64,000 nt of DNA from JAVBPE01 sp031549865 (GCA_031549865.1 JAVBPE010000016.1:21804-85803), one strand, 5' to 3'. Shown: positions 47,427 to 55,762, counted from the first letter of the stretch. Program-made: numbers and translations. Notes: a model not told the origin generated them from the letters alone.

Positions 47427-48344
47427 CTAAAAGTTGTCTTCACCATATCCTAATGAATTTAAATCTTTCGGGCTATTGCGCCAATTCTTTTTTACTTTAA
47501 TCCATAAATCTAAATGAACCTTCGAGTTTAAGAAATGTTTGATATCCATAATTGATTTTTCTTTAATTTGCTTAATTAATTCCCCATTACGTCCGATAAT
47601 AATCTTCTTTTGACTATCACGTTCGACATAAATAGTCGCATAAATATCCATATAATTAGTGTTTTCTTCATTTCTTTTCATGCTTTCAATCACTACTGCA
47701 ATACTATGTGGCACTTCTTCTTTTGTAAATAATAAGATTTTTTCTCTTATAAATTCCGCAATTATAAATCTTTCTGGATGACTTGATAACATTTCTTCTG
47801 GGTAATACTTTGGACCATATTCCATTTTAGATACGAGTTCATGAACTAAATGAGCTGTATTTAAGTTATTAAGCGCACTAATTGGAAATATACCTGCCCA
47901 TGGATATAAGTTTTGATATAAAACAATGCATTCATCAATTTGAGCTTTTGTTTTTAATAAATCAATTTTATTAATAACTAAATAAACTGGAATTTTTAAA
48001 TCTTTAATTCCTTCTAAAATAATTTCATCACCTCTTAATACTTCTTTTAAGGGTGTCGTCATAAATATAACAGCATCTACACCTTTGGTTGATGAATATG
48101 AAGCATTGACCATTCTTTTATCAAGTTCATGTTCTGGCTTATGTATTCCTGGAGTGTCAGTAAATACTAATTGATAATCAGTGGTAGTTAATATACCTAA
48201 AATGGTATTTCTTGTAGTTTGAGGTTTTGATGAAGTAATCGCAATTTTTCTTCCTAATACCTGGTTTAAAAATGTTGATTTACCCACATTTGTTCTACCT
48301 ATTATGCTTATAAATCCTGATTTATATGTTGTATCAAATTTCAT
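47427..48344 (-). CDS. era: GTPase Era
   Basis: The protein has 305 residues. G1 GRTNVGKSTFLNQ, G3 DTPGIH, G4 NKIDLL, and a C-terminal KH domain with IIIGRNGELIKQIKEKS. It binds the 3' end of 16S rRNA in small-subunit maturation. It overlaps cdd by 11 bases and has no strong ribosome site, so it is translationally coupled. Confidence 0.96.
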   Translation of the reverse strand: MKFDTTYKSGFISIIGRTNVGKSTFLNQVLGRKIAITSSKPQTTRNTILGILTTTDYQLVFTDTPGIHKPEHELDKRMVNASYSSTKGVDAVIFMTTPLKEVLRGDEIILEGIKDLKIPVYLVINKIDLLKTKAQIDECIVLYQNLYPWAGIFPISALNNLNTAHLVHELVSKMEYGPKYYPEEMLSSHPERFIIAEFIREKILLFTKEEVPHSIAVVIESMKRNEENTNYMDIYATIYVERDSQKKIIIGRNGELIKQIKEKSIMDIKHFLNSKVHLDLWIKVKKNWRNSPKDLNSLGYGEDNF

Positions 48345-48735
48345 TTTCTATTTTATTGAAACTATATGGTAAGAAATCACTCACCTTATATGTTACATAT
48401 TCTCCTTTAAGATTTGCAAGTATAACTAAAGTATCAGGGTTTAATAATTCAACTAATACTTGACGACACGCTCCACATGGTGAAATAGGATCGCTATTTT
48501 GACCTACTATCGCCATACATTTTACATCGTTTTTATTTTTATTAGATGCAATCATGCTAAATAGAGCCGTACGTTCAGCACAATTTGATAGCCCATAACT
48601 AATATTTTCTACATTACATCCATGAATAACTTCATCATTTTTAAATAAAATTGCAGCTCCTACCTTAAATTTTGAATATGGTGCATAGGCTAATTCTCTG
48701 GCTTTAATTGCTTCTTCAATTGCTTTTTTAATCAT
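48334..48735 (-). CDS. cdd: Cytidine deaminase
   Basis: The protein has 133 residues. YSKFKVGAAIL, GCNVENISYGLSNCAERTAL (Cys-Ala-Glu zinc and proton shuttle) and SPCGACRQVL are diagnostic of the homotetrameric enzyme. It deaminates cytidine and deoxycytidine. It overlaps both ybeY and era, as in the Bacillus cluster. Confidence 0.95.
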   Translation of the reverse strand: MIKKAIEEAIKARELAYAPYSKFKVGAAILFKNDEVIHGCNVENISYGLSNCAERTALFSMIASNKNKNDVKCMAIVGQNSDPISPCGACRQVLVELLNPDTLVILANLKGEYVTYKVSDFLPYSFNKIENEI

Positions 48736-49171
48736 TATTATCAGTCCTTTTTATATTAGCATTATTTAATATTTCATTTTGCTTTTCTATCATTACTCTC
48801 TCATCATCTGAATTCATATGATCATAACCAGATAAATGCAGGTAACCATGTACAGCTAAGAAGCCTACTTCTCTATTCATAGAGTGCCCATAATCAATTG
48901 ATTGAAGATAAGCTCTTTCCAAGCAAATAAATATATCACCCAGTGAAGAATCTGCACCTATATCAAGTGCATCATCATCTATAGTCGCAAAACTTATAAC
49001 GTCAGTGACTTTATCTATATTACGGTATAATTTATTAATTTCTTGAATTTTATTATTATCAACAAAAATTATATTAAATTCCTTATCATCTATTTTTTCA
49101 AATATATGATTAATTAATTCAATATACTCATCTATATTATCTTTAGTTTCATTAAAAAAATTTATATTCAT
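48728..49171 (-). CDS. ybeY: Endoribonuclease YbeY
   Basis: The protein has 147 residues. Zinc motif HGYLHLSGYDH (H-x3-H-x5-H) and VTDVISFATID, LGDIFICLERA. It acts in 16S rRNA 3'-end processing and ribosome quality control. In Bacillus it follows phoH directly; here the genes are 3.9 kb apart because of the inserted module and GH28 gene. Confidence 0.95.
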   Translation of the reverse strand: MNINFFNETKDNIDEYIELINHIFEKIDDKEFNIIFVDNNKIQEINKLYRNIDKVTDVISFATIDDDALDIGADSSLGDIFICLERAYLQSIDYGHSMNREVGFLAVHGYLHLSGYDHMNSDDERVMIEKQNEILNNANIKRTDNND

Positions 49172-49195
49172 ACATACCTCGTAGTAATTTATATC

Positions 49196-49269
49196 TAATT
49201 ATAGCATTTTTTATTATATATTAAAAGAAAAAGGATTAGAATTTTATTTTCTAATCCTAAATATAATTT
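49196..49269 (-). repeat. Left copy of a perfect 74-bp direct repeat flanking the RnlA/RnlB module
   Basis: Bases 49196-49269 are identical to 51149-51222, with different bases on both sides of each copy. The repeat includes the hairpin AGGATTAGAA/TTCTAATCCT (49232-49258) followed on the minus strand by a T-rich tract, so this copy is also the terminator of the RnlB-like gene. Confidence 0.93.
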
Positions 49270-49276
49270 ATTATTT

Positions 49277-49621
49277 TCAATCATAAAGAATTTTTTCTTT
49301 TAAGCTTTGGCATAAAATTGATTTCTCTAACTCTTTAGGATATTGTCTTAAAATTTTATCACTTATATTTACTATTTCTTCATTAGGAATAACTGTTTGA
49401 GCTGTTTCTAATAAAATTTTAGAATTATTGACTTTACAAGAAATATATCTATTCTCATTATCCCCTGTTGTCAATAATCTATCAATAAGAATTATTTCAA
49501 TTAAATTATCCAATTCGCTTTCAATTTGATTTATATGGTTCATTATACTATCATAGTTAAAAAATACAATTATGCAATTAAATAATGAATCATTCAATTT
49601 TTCAATTTTATATTTTAACAT
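49277..49621 (-). CDS. rnlB: RnlB-like antitoxin
   Basis: The protein has 114 residues; E. coli RnlB is about 123. The pattern shared with RnlB as I remember it is NHINQIESELDNLI, ILIDRLL, NRYISCKV, KILLETAQTVIPNEE, ILRQYPKELEKSILCQSLKE, covering almost the whole length. RnlB binds and silences the RnlA RNase. It sits 19 bases after the RNase H-RnlA fusion gene and has its own strong GAGGAG. The family call rests on sequence pattern plus gene order. Confidence 0.75.
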   Translation of the reverse strand: MLKYKIEKLNDSLFNCIIVFFNYDSIMNHINQIESELDNLIEIILIDRLLTTGDNENRYISCKVNNSKILLETAQTVIPNEEIVNISDKILRQYPKELEKSILCQSLKEKILYD

Positions 49622-49640
49622 GAATTGCTCCTCATTTCCT

Positions 49641-51026
49641 CTATATTGTTTCTTTAATCATAATTAAAGCTTCTTTAATTAATTCACTTGCTTCATTATG
49701 TGTTTTTATTATTCTTGTAGAATCAGTGGCACCAATAATTTCACCAAAATGAAAACAAGTGTCACGATGTTTTTTATATAAATTATAACATCTTAAAATT
49801 TTTTCTTTAAATGGAGCCGCAATTTTAGCTGAAATAATATATTCATCTGTTTTTTGATCTTTATTTATAGCTGAGAAACTCTTCGTTATATGGTACCCAG
49901 ATTCTTCAAATAAATATCGTATATGCCCTTCAAGTGCTCTATATGCTGAAAATATATATTGGCTATAATCCTCGCATTCAATAAAATTTTTGAGATTTAT
50001 AATTGATTGCTTTAAGAGTGTACACATTGATTTTGGATAATTAATTGGCAATTCTTTAAACAAAGCATAATAATCTGTATCTATTTCTGCTTTATTAATA
50101 CTAGAACGATATACATCTTTAAAAATTGGCACTAATTTTTCTTCATCAATTTTTTCACTAATATATGTTAAGACCATTTGAAACAACAGAGTATCTTTAC
50201 CTTGAATCAAAGTTTTACCTGTATTATATGTTGTTATACTTAATTTATCAGTTAGTAACGTTAATTTATATATATTTGCGGATGCTTTTTTTTCGAAATT
50301 CACAATAATTTCTTTATAATCTTCTGTTAAAACTTTGAAAATATCATTAATATTCTTATCATTAAATCCTTCAATTGTAACCCAACTATCTCCAGTTATT
50401 TTAATTCTTCTTTTTCTTTCAATTGCAGATTTTGCGAGTTCATCTGCTTCTTCATTATATTTATTATTACTATGTCCTTTAACATGTTCAAATGAAACTT
50501 CGAGAATATCTTTATATTTAGTTTCATAAATATAACATAACATTTTTGAAATATCTGATTTAGCATCCCATTCCTTGTTTATCCATTTTTGAACTCCAAT
50601 ATAATCATGATAAATTTTTATCTTTGTATAAGTATTAGTGACTGCCCAATCAAGTGCATTAATAATGCCAAAAACTTCACCTGAAATATTATTGAAGTCG
50701 CGATATTTTTCATTTTTATTACTTCCACATAATAAATGTTTATTCTTTTTATCATCAAAAATAACAACACCATAAGAAAATTCTTTTTTCTCTTCATCAA
50801 AACTACCATCAGTATATGCAACAACATAACCCTCTAATATATCAGATTCTATTTTCTCAAAATATATATCTTTATCTAATAGATAGGCTTGAGCTTCTTC
50901 ATGCGAAATAAAGCTTTTATGTAGCGCTCCCTTATAGTTCCCTATTGCCTTTAAACATTCTTCCCATGTTTCATAAATCCCTGGAACATTTCCTACTTTT
51001 ACTGCATAAAACCTTTTTTTAATCAT
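49641..51026 (-). CDS. RNase HI fused to RnlA-type HEPN toxin domains
   Basis: The protein has 461 residues. Residues 4-48 are the RNase H1 N-terminal (viroplasmin) hybrid-binding domain; 66-205 are RNase H with YTDGS (Asp73), SGEVFG (Glu117), YHDYIGV (Asp141), HVKGHS (His185) and NEEADELA (Asp195). Residues about 208-292 resemble the repeated middle domain of RnlA (SWVTIEGFNDKNINDIFKVL; GKTLIQGKDTLLFQ). Residues 300-461 match the C-terminal HEPN domain: Asp353, RALE (Arg363, Glu366) and RDTCFH (Arg421-x4-His426), the spacing of E. coli RnlA catalytic residues as I recall them. RnlA normally has its own N-terminal domain; here RNase HI takes that place. It is predicted to be an RNA-cleaving toxin or phage defence protein, neutralised by the next gene. 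Confidence 0.85.
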   Translation of the reverse strand: MIKKRFYAVKVGNVPGIYETWEECLKAIGNYKGALHKSFISHEEAQAYLLDKDIYFEKIESDILEGYVVAYTDGSFDEEKKEFSYGVVIFDDKKNKHLLCGSNKNEKYRDFNNISGEVFGIINALDWAVTNTYTKIKIYHDYIGVQKWINKEWDAKSDISKMLCYIYETKYKDILEVSFEHVKGHSNNKYNEEADELAKSAIERKRRIKITGDSWVTIEGFNDKNINDIFKVLTEDYKEIIVNFEKKASANIYKLTLLTDKLSITTYNTGKTLIQGKDTLLFQMVLTYISEKIDEEKLVPIFKDVYRSSINKAEIDTDYYALFKELPINYPKSMCTLLKQSIINLKNFIECEDYSQYIFSAYRALEGHIRYLFEESGYHITKSFSAINKDQKTDEYIISAKIAAPFKEKILRCYNLYKKHRDTCFHFGEIIGATDSTRIIKTHNEASELIKEALIMIKETI

Positions 51027-51102
51027 AATTATTTTACCCCTATCTTTTTTAAATTATTAAAATCTATTGCTTCTTATCTTTATAATTAACAATAAAATAT
51101 AT

Positions 51103-51122
51103 TATTACTAATTATAGTAATA
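51103..51122 (-). promoter_or_regulatory. Palindrome over a -10-like box upstream of the toxin gene
   Basis: Perfect inverted repeat TATTACTA/TAGTAATA with a 4-base centre. Minus-strand TATAAT (51111-51116) lies inside it. It may be an autoregulatory operator of the toxin-antitoxin pair; no good -35 box is seen. Confidence 0.45.
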
Positions 51123-51148
51123 TTTTATTTTTAAAATATAATCCCGGT

Positions 51149-51222
51149 TAATTATAGCATTTTTTATTATATATTAAAAGAAAAAGGATTAGAATTTTAT
51201 TTTCTAATCCTAAATATAATTT
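51149..51222 (-). repeat. Right copy of the 74-bp direct repeat
   Basis: Identical to 49196-49269 at every base. It starts 9 bases after the GH28 stop on the minus strand and provides that gene's terminator hairpin. Confidence 0.93.
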
Positions 51223-51231
51223 TAAATTAAT

Positions 51232-52611
51232 TTATGCGTTAAATACTTCTTTTATATATTTTACTTCTTCATTATTATCAATAATAGTTACATTATTAAA
51301 TACTAAATTTGTTACATTCTTTAAATCTAATCCTTTATTTCCTCTGATTTTAACATTATTTAAAGTAATATTAGTAATTGTTTCATCATCAAGTCCTAAA
51401 ATTTTTAATGCACATTTTGAATCCGTACATGTTGTATTTGAGATCGTAATATCTTTAAAATATGGAATGTCTTCTTTAGCGGCGTCATTTTTTGGGCCTT
51501 CAACCTTCATATCCATTGAAAATAAAGTATAACCCATTGTAAATATAATAGCTTCTTCTTTAATATCTTTCATATGAATATTAGAAATTTTGATATCTTT
51601 AACTACTCCACCACGTCCTAAAGCTGATTTAAATCTAATTCCAATATCTGTCCCATTAAATACGCAGTTATCAACTATAACATTTTCAATTCCGCGGCTC
51701 ATTTCGCTTCCAACAACAAATCCACCATGAGCATGGTAAACTATGCAGTCATGAATATAAACATTCTTAGTAGGACGTTTAATTTGGCGAGCAATACTAT
51801 CTTTTCCAGATTTAACACAAATACCATCATCACCAACATCAAACTTTGTGAATGCTATTTCGCAGTTAGTGCATGACTCTAAGTCAAGTCCATCACCATT
51901 TTGAGCATAATAACTGTTTTTAATAAAGGCATTTTTTAAAGTAAAATTATTTGTATATATTGGATGAATATTCCATGCCCCAGAGTTTTGAATTGTTACC
52001 CCATCAATTAAAACACGATCACATTCAATAATATTTACTAAAACAGGACGATAAAAATCGTAATAAAGTTTAGCAGTTTCAATATCATATGATTCACCTT
52101 TTAAAGCACCTTCATATGCGGTTTTAGTTGGAAACCAGATTCCACCTTCTTTGCCATCTATTACATATTCACTTTTCTTAAGTAAATTTGCCCATTCTTT
52201 TTTTGTAAGTTTCATTTCTTTTACAGGTCGCCATAAATCTCCGGCACCATCAATAACACCGCATCCTGTAATCGCAACGTCAATTGCATTTTTAATCATT
52301 ATTGGTGATTTAGCACGTAATCTTTTTTGTCCTTCATAATCTGATTCTATAATTGGAAATTCTTCTAAATTTTTTGAAAAGTTTAAAAAAGCTCCACTTT
52401 CTAAATGTAGATTAACTTTACTCTTTATATCGATAGATCCAGTTAACCAAATTCCTTTGGGAATTACTACTGTTCCACCATTAATTGATGCTTCATCAAT
52501 AGCGTTTTGAATAGCTTTAGTATTACTATCAAACCCACCAGGGATTGCTCCAAAATCAATTATATTAAATTTTTCATCATATATTTTTGGTAATTCAACT
52601 TTAAAATTCAT
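51232..52611 (-). CDS. GH28 polygalacturonase (exo-type likely, cytoplasmic)
   Basis: The protein has 459 residues from the ATG at 52611 (GAGGTG upstream), with no signal peptide. All GH28 blocks are intact: QNGDGLDLESC, GDDGICVKSGKD, HGGFVVGSEMS, and GIRFKSALGRGG. The N-terminal FNIIDFGAIPGGFDSNTKAI is the usual beta-helix cap. Lack of a signal and the inserted WFPTKTAYEGALKGE loop fit exo-polygalacturonases acting on imported oligogalacturonides. It separates phoH from ybeY, which are neighbours in Bacillus. Confidence 0.9.
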   Translation of the reverse strand: MNFKVELPKIYDEKFNIIDFGAIPGGFDSNTKAIQNAIDEASINGGTVVIPKGIWLTGSIDIKSKVNLHLESGAFLNFSKNLEEFPIIESDYEGQKRLRAKSPIMIKNAIDVAITGCGVIDGAGDLWRPVKEMKLTKKEWANLLKKSEYVIDGKEGGIWFPTKTAYEGALKGESYDIETAKLYYDFYRPVLVNIIECDRVLIDGVTIQNSGAWNIHPIYTNNFTLKNAFIKNSYYAQNGDGLDLESCTNCEIAFTKFDVGDDGICVKSGKDSIARQIKRPTKNVYIHDCIVYHAHGGFVVGSEMSRGIENVIVDNCVFNGTDIGIRFKSALGRGGVVKDIKISNIHMKDIKEEAIIFTMGYTLFSMDMKVEGPKNDAAKEDIPYFKDITISNTTCTDSKCALKILGLDDETITNITLNNVKIRGNKGLDLKNVTNLVFNNVTIIDNNEEVKYIKEVFNA

Positions 52612-52792
52612 AATATACACCTCTTTTAATTATTCTAACATTTAAAATCACCTATTACTAGGAAAAAATAACACAAATTAGTTTATTATTTAGTAAAAAT
52701 AATATTCTTTGTAAATATTTATATTGCAAGGCGTTAAAACCCTTGGCATGGAGTTAGAGATATTTCTTAAGTGTAAAAAGTAGGTGATAAGT

Positions 52793-52864
52793 ATGGTAAA
52801 TTCATTTATTAAACTTAAATTTTATTTTATTAGGAAATTATGTGCGTTTTTATTACAAGCATAA
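52793..52864 (+). CDS. Very small basic hydrophobic peptide (candidate leader or toxin)
   Basis: The peptide has 23 residues, MVNSFIKLKFYFIRKLCAFL followed by LQA, with a good AGGTGAT site eight bases before the ATG. It is amphipathic and basic. Its 3' end overlaps the start of a second short frame, so the two could be coupled. Real expression is unproven. Confidence 0.35.
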   Translation: MVNSFIKLKFYFIRKLCAFLLQA

Positions 52865-52920
52865 TTAATTTTATAACGGCTATTATTAATTTAATAAAAG
52901 TTAATAAGAAATTAAAGTAA
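52840..52920 (+). CDS. 26-residue hydrophobic peptide with Lys-rich tail (candidate type I toxin)
   Basis: The sequence MCVFITSIINFITAIINLIK continues with a VNKKLK tail. A single membrane-spanning stretch followed by a charged C-terminus is the shape of type I toxins such as Fst and TxpA. TTAGGA lies six bases before the ATG. A convergent small RNA appears to overlap the mRNA 3' end. Size and shape are the only evidence. Confidence 0.4.
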   Translation: MCVFITSIINFITAIINLIKVNKKLK

Positions 52921-52924
52921 TAAA

Positions 52925-53003
52925 ATAAAAAAGCATCTATGACCCGCCAAGTTGTTAGATGCTCTTAGTAACATACACTAGGAGTATCATAACTCCTTGC
53001 TTT
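52925..53003 (-). ncRNA. Putative antisense RNA, about 80 bases
   Basis: From the promoter-like box at 53010-53037, transcription on the minus strand would yield about 80 bases with two hairpins (AGGAGT/ACTCCT and GCATCTA/TAGATGC) and a T6 end. It would be complementary to the 3' part of the small-peptide transcript. An alternative is that the second hairpin simply terminates phoH. Confidence 0.35.
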
Positions 53004-53040
53004 ATTTTTATTATATCTTATTTTAGATTTATTACAACTA

Positions 53041-53988
53041 TTACTTTATATTTTCATATCTTTCTAATATTCTCGCAACTAATGGATGACGAATAACATC
53101 ATAGCGATCAAATTCAATAACTTCTATATTAGGTATATTTTTAAGTAGATTTGTCGCTTCTACTAATCCGGATTTTTTTCCACTAGGTAAATCTATTTGC
53201 GAGATGTCTCCAGTTACAACCATCTTCGAGTTAAAGCCTAAACGAGTTAAGAACATTTTCATTTGAAGTGTTGTTGTGTTTTGAGCTTCATCTAAGATAA
53301 TATAGGCGTTTTCTAATGTACGTCCACGCATATATGCCAAAGGCGCAATTTCAATAACGTTCTTTTCAATTAAATTATTTGTTTGTTCAATACCAAATGT
53401 ATCATATAAAGCATCATATAATGGTCTTAAATACGGATCTATTTTGTCTTTTAAATCTCCTGGTAAAAAGCCTAATGATTCTCCTGCTTCAACTGCCGGG
53501 CGAGTTAATATTAGCTTCTTTATCTTCCCATTTTTTAATTGAGTTACAGCATGGACAATACTTAAATAAGTTTTACCAGTACCAGCACTTCCAATAGAAA
53601 AGATTAAATCTGTATTATCTAAAGCTTTTACATATTCTAATTGTTTTAAAGTTTTAGGATAAATTGGTTTATTATTAAAAGTATAACCAATTACTTTTCT
53701 TCCTTCATAAAGTTTTTTAAAATCGCTTATTTTATTGGCATCAATAATAGATTTTAAATAAATAATATCTCTTTCATGAATTTGAACACCTTTAGTTGAT
53801 AAATAAATTAAATGAGTAAACATCTCCTCTAATTTTTCTTGCTTCTCATTAGAATTTACAATAATGTTTCCACCATGTATATCTAATTCAATATTATATA
53901 ATTGTTCTATTACTTTTAAATTTTGATTATGTGATCCACTAATATTTTTTTGATCATTTATTTCTTCTATTCTTGTTTTTAACTTCAT
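53041..53988 (-). CDS. phoH: PhoH-family ATPase
   Basis: The protein has 315 residues. P-loop SIGSAGTGKTYLSIVHA, LTRPAVEAGESLGFLPGDL, YMRGRTLENAYIILDEAQNT (Walker B) and VTGDISQIDLP are diagnostic. PhoH-like (PhoL) proteins are thought to work with YbeY in RNA metabolism. It lies after yqfD as in Bacillus. AGGAG precedes the ATG. Confidence 0.95.
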   Translation of the reverse strand: MKLKTRIEEINDQKNISGSHNQNLKVIEQLYNIELDIHGGNIIVNSNEKQEKLEEMFTHLIYLSTKGVQIHERDIIYLKSIIDANKISDFKKLYEGRKVIGYTFNNKPIYPKTLKQLEYVKALDNTDLIFSIGSAGTGKTYLSIVHAVTQLKNGKIKKLILTRPAVEAGESLGFLPGDLKDKIDPYLRPLYDALYDTFGIEQTNNLIEKNVIEIAPLAYMRGRTLENAYIILDEAQNTTTLQMKMFLTRLGFNSKMVVTGDISQIDLPSGKKSGLVEATNLLKNIPNIEVIEFDRYDVIRHPLVARILERYENIK

Positions 53989-53999
53989 TAAATACTCCT

Positions 54000-55103
54000 T
54001 TATTCATCTAAAGATACAAATTTTCCTATTGATTCTATTTTTTTCGTTAAAACTTTAACTGTATAACTTTCATCATTTTCTATAACATTTAAAACTTCTA
54101 TGTTCTTAATTTTTTCTAAATTTGAAATAGTATTTTCAGTAAAGTTTTTTTCTATTAATGATATTGCATATTCTTCTGCTTCTTTTTTAGTATATGGTTT
54201 TATTATATCACACTTTTCTTTTTCTATTATCTTATTAATACTAAAGATATCGAAGAAGTTAAATTTAGTTGTTTCCTTTATATTAGCATTTTGAAAGTCA
54301 TTCGATTTTGAAAAATCAAAAAGATTACCAAATAAATTTACTTGAAAATAATCTGTTGTTCTCCCTGTTTGGATATTTTCTGTATTTTTCTTATTTACTA
54401 TAATATTATATTCTTCAAATACTTCGCCTAATACTATTCCTTTGGCTGTGACATAAACATTATTATTACTTGAAAGACAAGATGATATTAAAATATCTCC
54501 TTTTTTTACGTATTTATTTAGTGTTAAATTGTTTTGTCCACTATATATTTGATATGAATGAATTATACTATCTTTTGTTGCAATAATGTTACCTAATGGT
54601 TCTTTTGTAATATCCATTCTTTGGTCATCATATTCTTCTATTTTAACGTTTATTACTGACCCTTTTTTTGTTACACTTATCCAAGGATAAATTGGATATT
54701 CACTTCTTAAATTCTTTGCATATTCATTATAATCAATTGAACAAAATGTCCAAAAAAATAAAGTTCGACTTTTATTTAAAATTTCTGTTTCAATATTAAC
54801 ATTTATAGGAGTATCTTCATTAAATTTAATTTCTGAAATTCGATAATTATTTATATATATAACACTAATTAGTAGAATTAATCCAAATAAAAATGGGCGA
54901 TGGTATTTAAATTTCTTTCTAATTTTTTTTCCATTTGTTTCAACTAATTCATAATCTATATTATTTTGATCAAAATAAAACTTTGATATTTCATTAGTCT
55001 TAAAGGTTACTTGTCCACCATCAACTATTATGTTTGATGCTGTAATGTTTTTTGTTGATTGAAAAAAATCTTCTTTTTTCATGCGTAATTCATACTTGTT
55101 CAT
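54000..55103 (-). CDS. yqfD: Sporulation protein YqfD
   Basis: The protein has 367 residues. One membrane helix at about 75-90 (FLFGLILLISVIYINNYRIS) divides an N-terminal domain from an extracytoplasmic domain with WISVTKKGSVINVKIEEYDD and KKGDILISSCLSS. Members are made under sigmaE control in Bacillus and belong to the spore-forming core. It overlaps yqfC by 14 bases. Confidence 0.85.
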   Translation of the reverse strand: MNKYELRMKKEDFFQSTKNITASNIIVDGGQVTFKTNEISKFYFDQNNIDYELVETNGKKIRKKFKYHRPFLFGLILLISVIYINNYRISEIKFNEDTPINVNIETEILNKSRTLFFWTFCSIDYNEYAKNLRSEYPIYPWISVTKKGSVINVKIEEYDDQRMDITKEPLGNIIATKDSIIHSYQIYSGQNNLTLNKYVKKGDILISSCLSSNNNVYVTAKGIVLGEVFEEYNIIVNKKNTENIQTGRTTDYFQVNLFGNLFDFSKSNDFQNANIKETTKFNFFDIFSINKIIEKEKCDIIKPYTKKEAEEYAISLIEKNFTENTISNLEKIKNIEVLNVIENDESYTVKVLTKKIESIGKFVSLDE

Positions 55104-55299
55104 AATTTGTCTCCAATTTAATAGTTTTTATGATTCCTGTTATTTTAAGAATGAAGCCATCAAATGATTCAACCTTTAAATTTTCTCCTATAACTTGAAA
55201 ATCTTTTATTGCAATTATTTCTTTACTAATGTATTTGATTTCAACATAATCATAGATTGATAAATATTCTTTATCGTATTCAAATTTATAGTTATTCAT
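55090..55299 (-). CDS. yqfC: YabP/YqfC-family sporulation protein
   Basis: The protein has 69 residues from the ATG at 55299 (AGGTGA upstream). LSIYDYVEIKYISKEIIAIK and LKVESFDGFILKITGIIKTI match the YabP/YqfC pattern of a small beta-protein. In Bacillus yqfC-yqfD-phoH is the same order. Confidence 0.8.
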   Translation of the reverse strand: MNNYKFEYDKEYLSIYDYVEIKYISKEIIAIKDFQVIGENLKVESFDGFILKITGIIKTIKLETNYEQV

Positions 55300-55762
55300 T
55301 TTCTTCACCTATTAAATATTATGAAATGATGTGGACAAATATGACAAATAAATTTCGCATATCAAAAATGACCATAAAACATATTCAAAATGAATATTTT
55401 GTTGTATATTGTGTGAAATATTTTATTTCACATAGATTTCATTTTTATATTTTAAAATATATATTATAATCCTCGCATAGAATTTAATTTTACTGTTTTA
55501 TTATTTTATTGAATTTAATTTTGAAAAAAAATCCGCAGTTGTATTTATCGTGAAATTTTTTTAATATATCAACTTTTTCTACATATTTCTACTTCTGTAT
55601 TCATTATAATAAAGATATATTTTAAAAGTATGTCTTATTACCCTACAAAAATTTTGCTAAAATAATTGTATTTGATCATAAATAAATTTTTATATATTTT
55701 TACTAAAAGGAAGAGTTAGTAAATTTATATATACATTACAACATAAGGAGGAAAGACTTGTA
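55300..55762. other. 463-base intergenic region before the secreted PL9 gene
   Basis: It contains a perfect TGTGAAATA-N3-TATTTCACA palindrome (55412-55432), a TATAAT at 55605-55610 with no good -35, and a long presumed leader of about 150 bases ending in AAGGAGG. No AAACGTTT operator is present, unlike the other two pectinolytic genes. No convincing reading frame was found. Confidence 0.6.
55412..55432. promoter_or_regulatory. Perfect 9-base-arm palindrome, candidate operator
   Basis: TGTGAAATA-TTT-TATTTCACA lies between the divergent yqfC and PL9 genes. It is shaped like a Crp/Fnr-type or TetR-type site. The regulator is unknown. Confidence 0.45.

Larger units (their letters stand above)
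52612..53040. other. 429-base gap: candidate type I toxin-antisense RNA locus
   Basis: There is no long reading frame. The plus strand has two short overlapping peptide frames (52793-52864, 52840-52920) and a terminator hairpin AGGAGT/ACTCCT at 52980-52997 followed by a T-rich tract. The minus strand has a promoter-like TTGTAA-N16-TATAAT (53010-53037) and a terminator GCATCTA/TAGATGC with T6 at 52925-52964. The convergent overlap is typical of Fst/TxpA-like type I systems. Confidence 0.4.

Noticed and set aside
55257..55469. 70-codon plus-strand frame upstream of PL9
   Set aside because: It overlaps yqfC antisense, has no ribosome site, and is made of low-complexity AT-rich codons.
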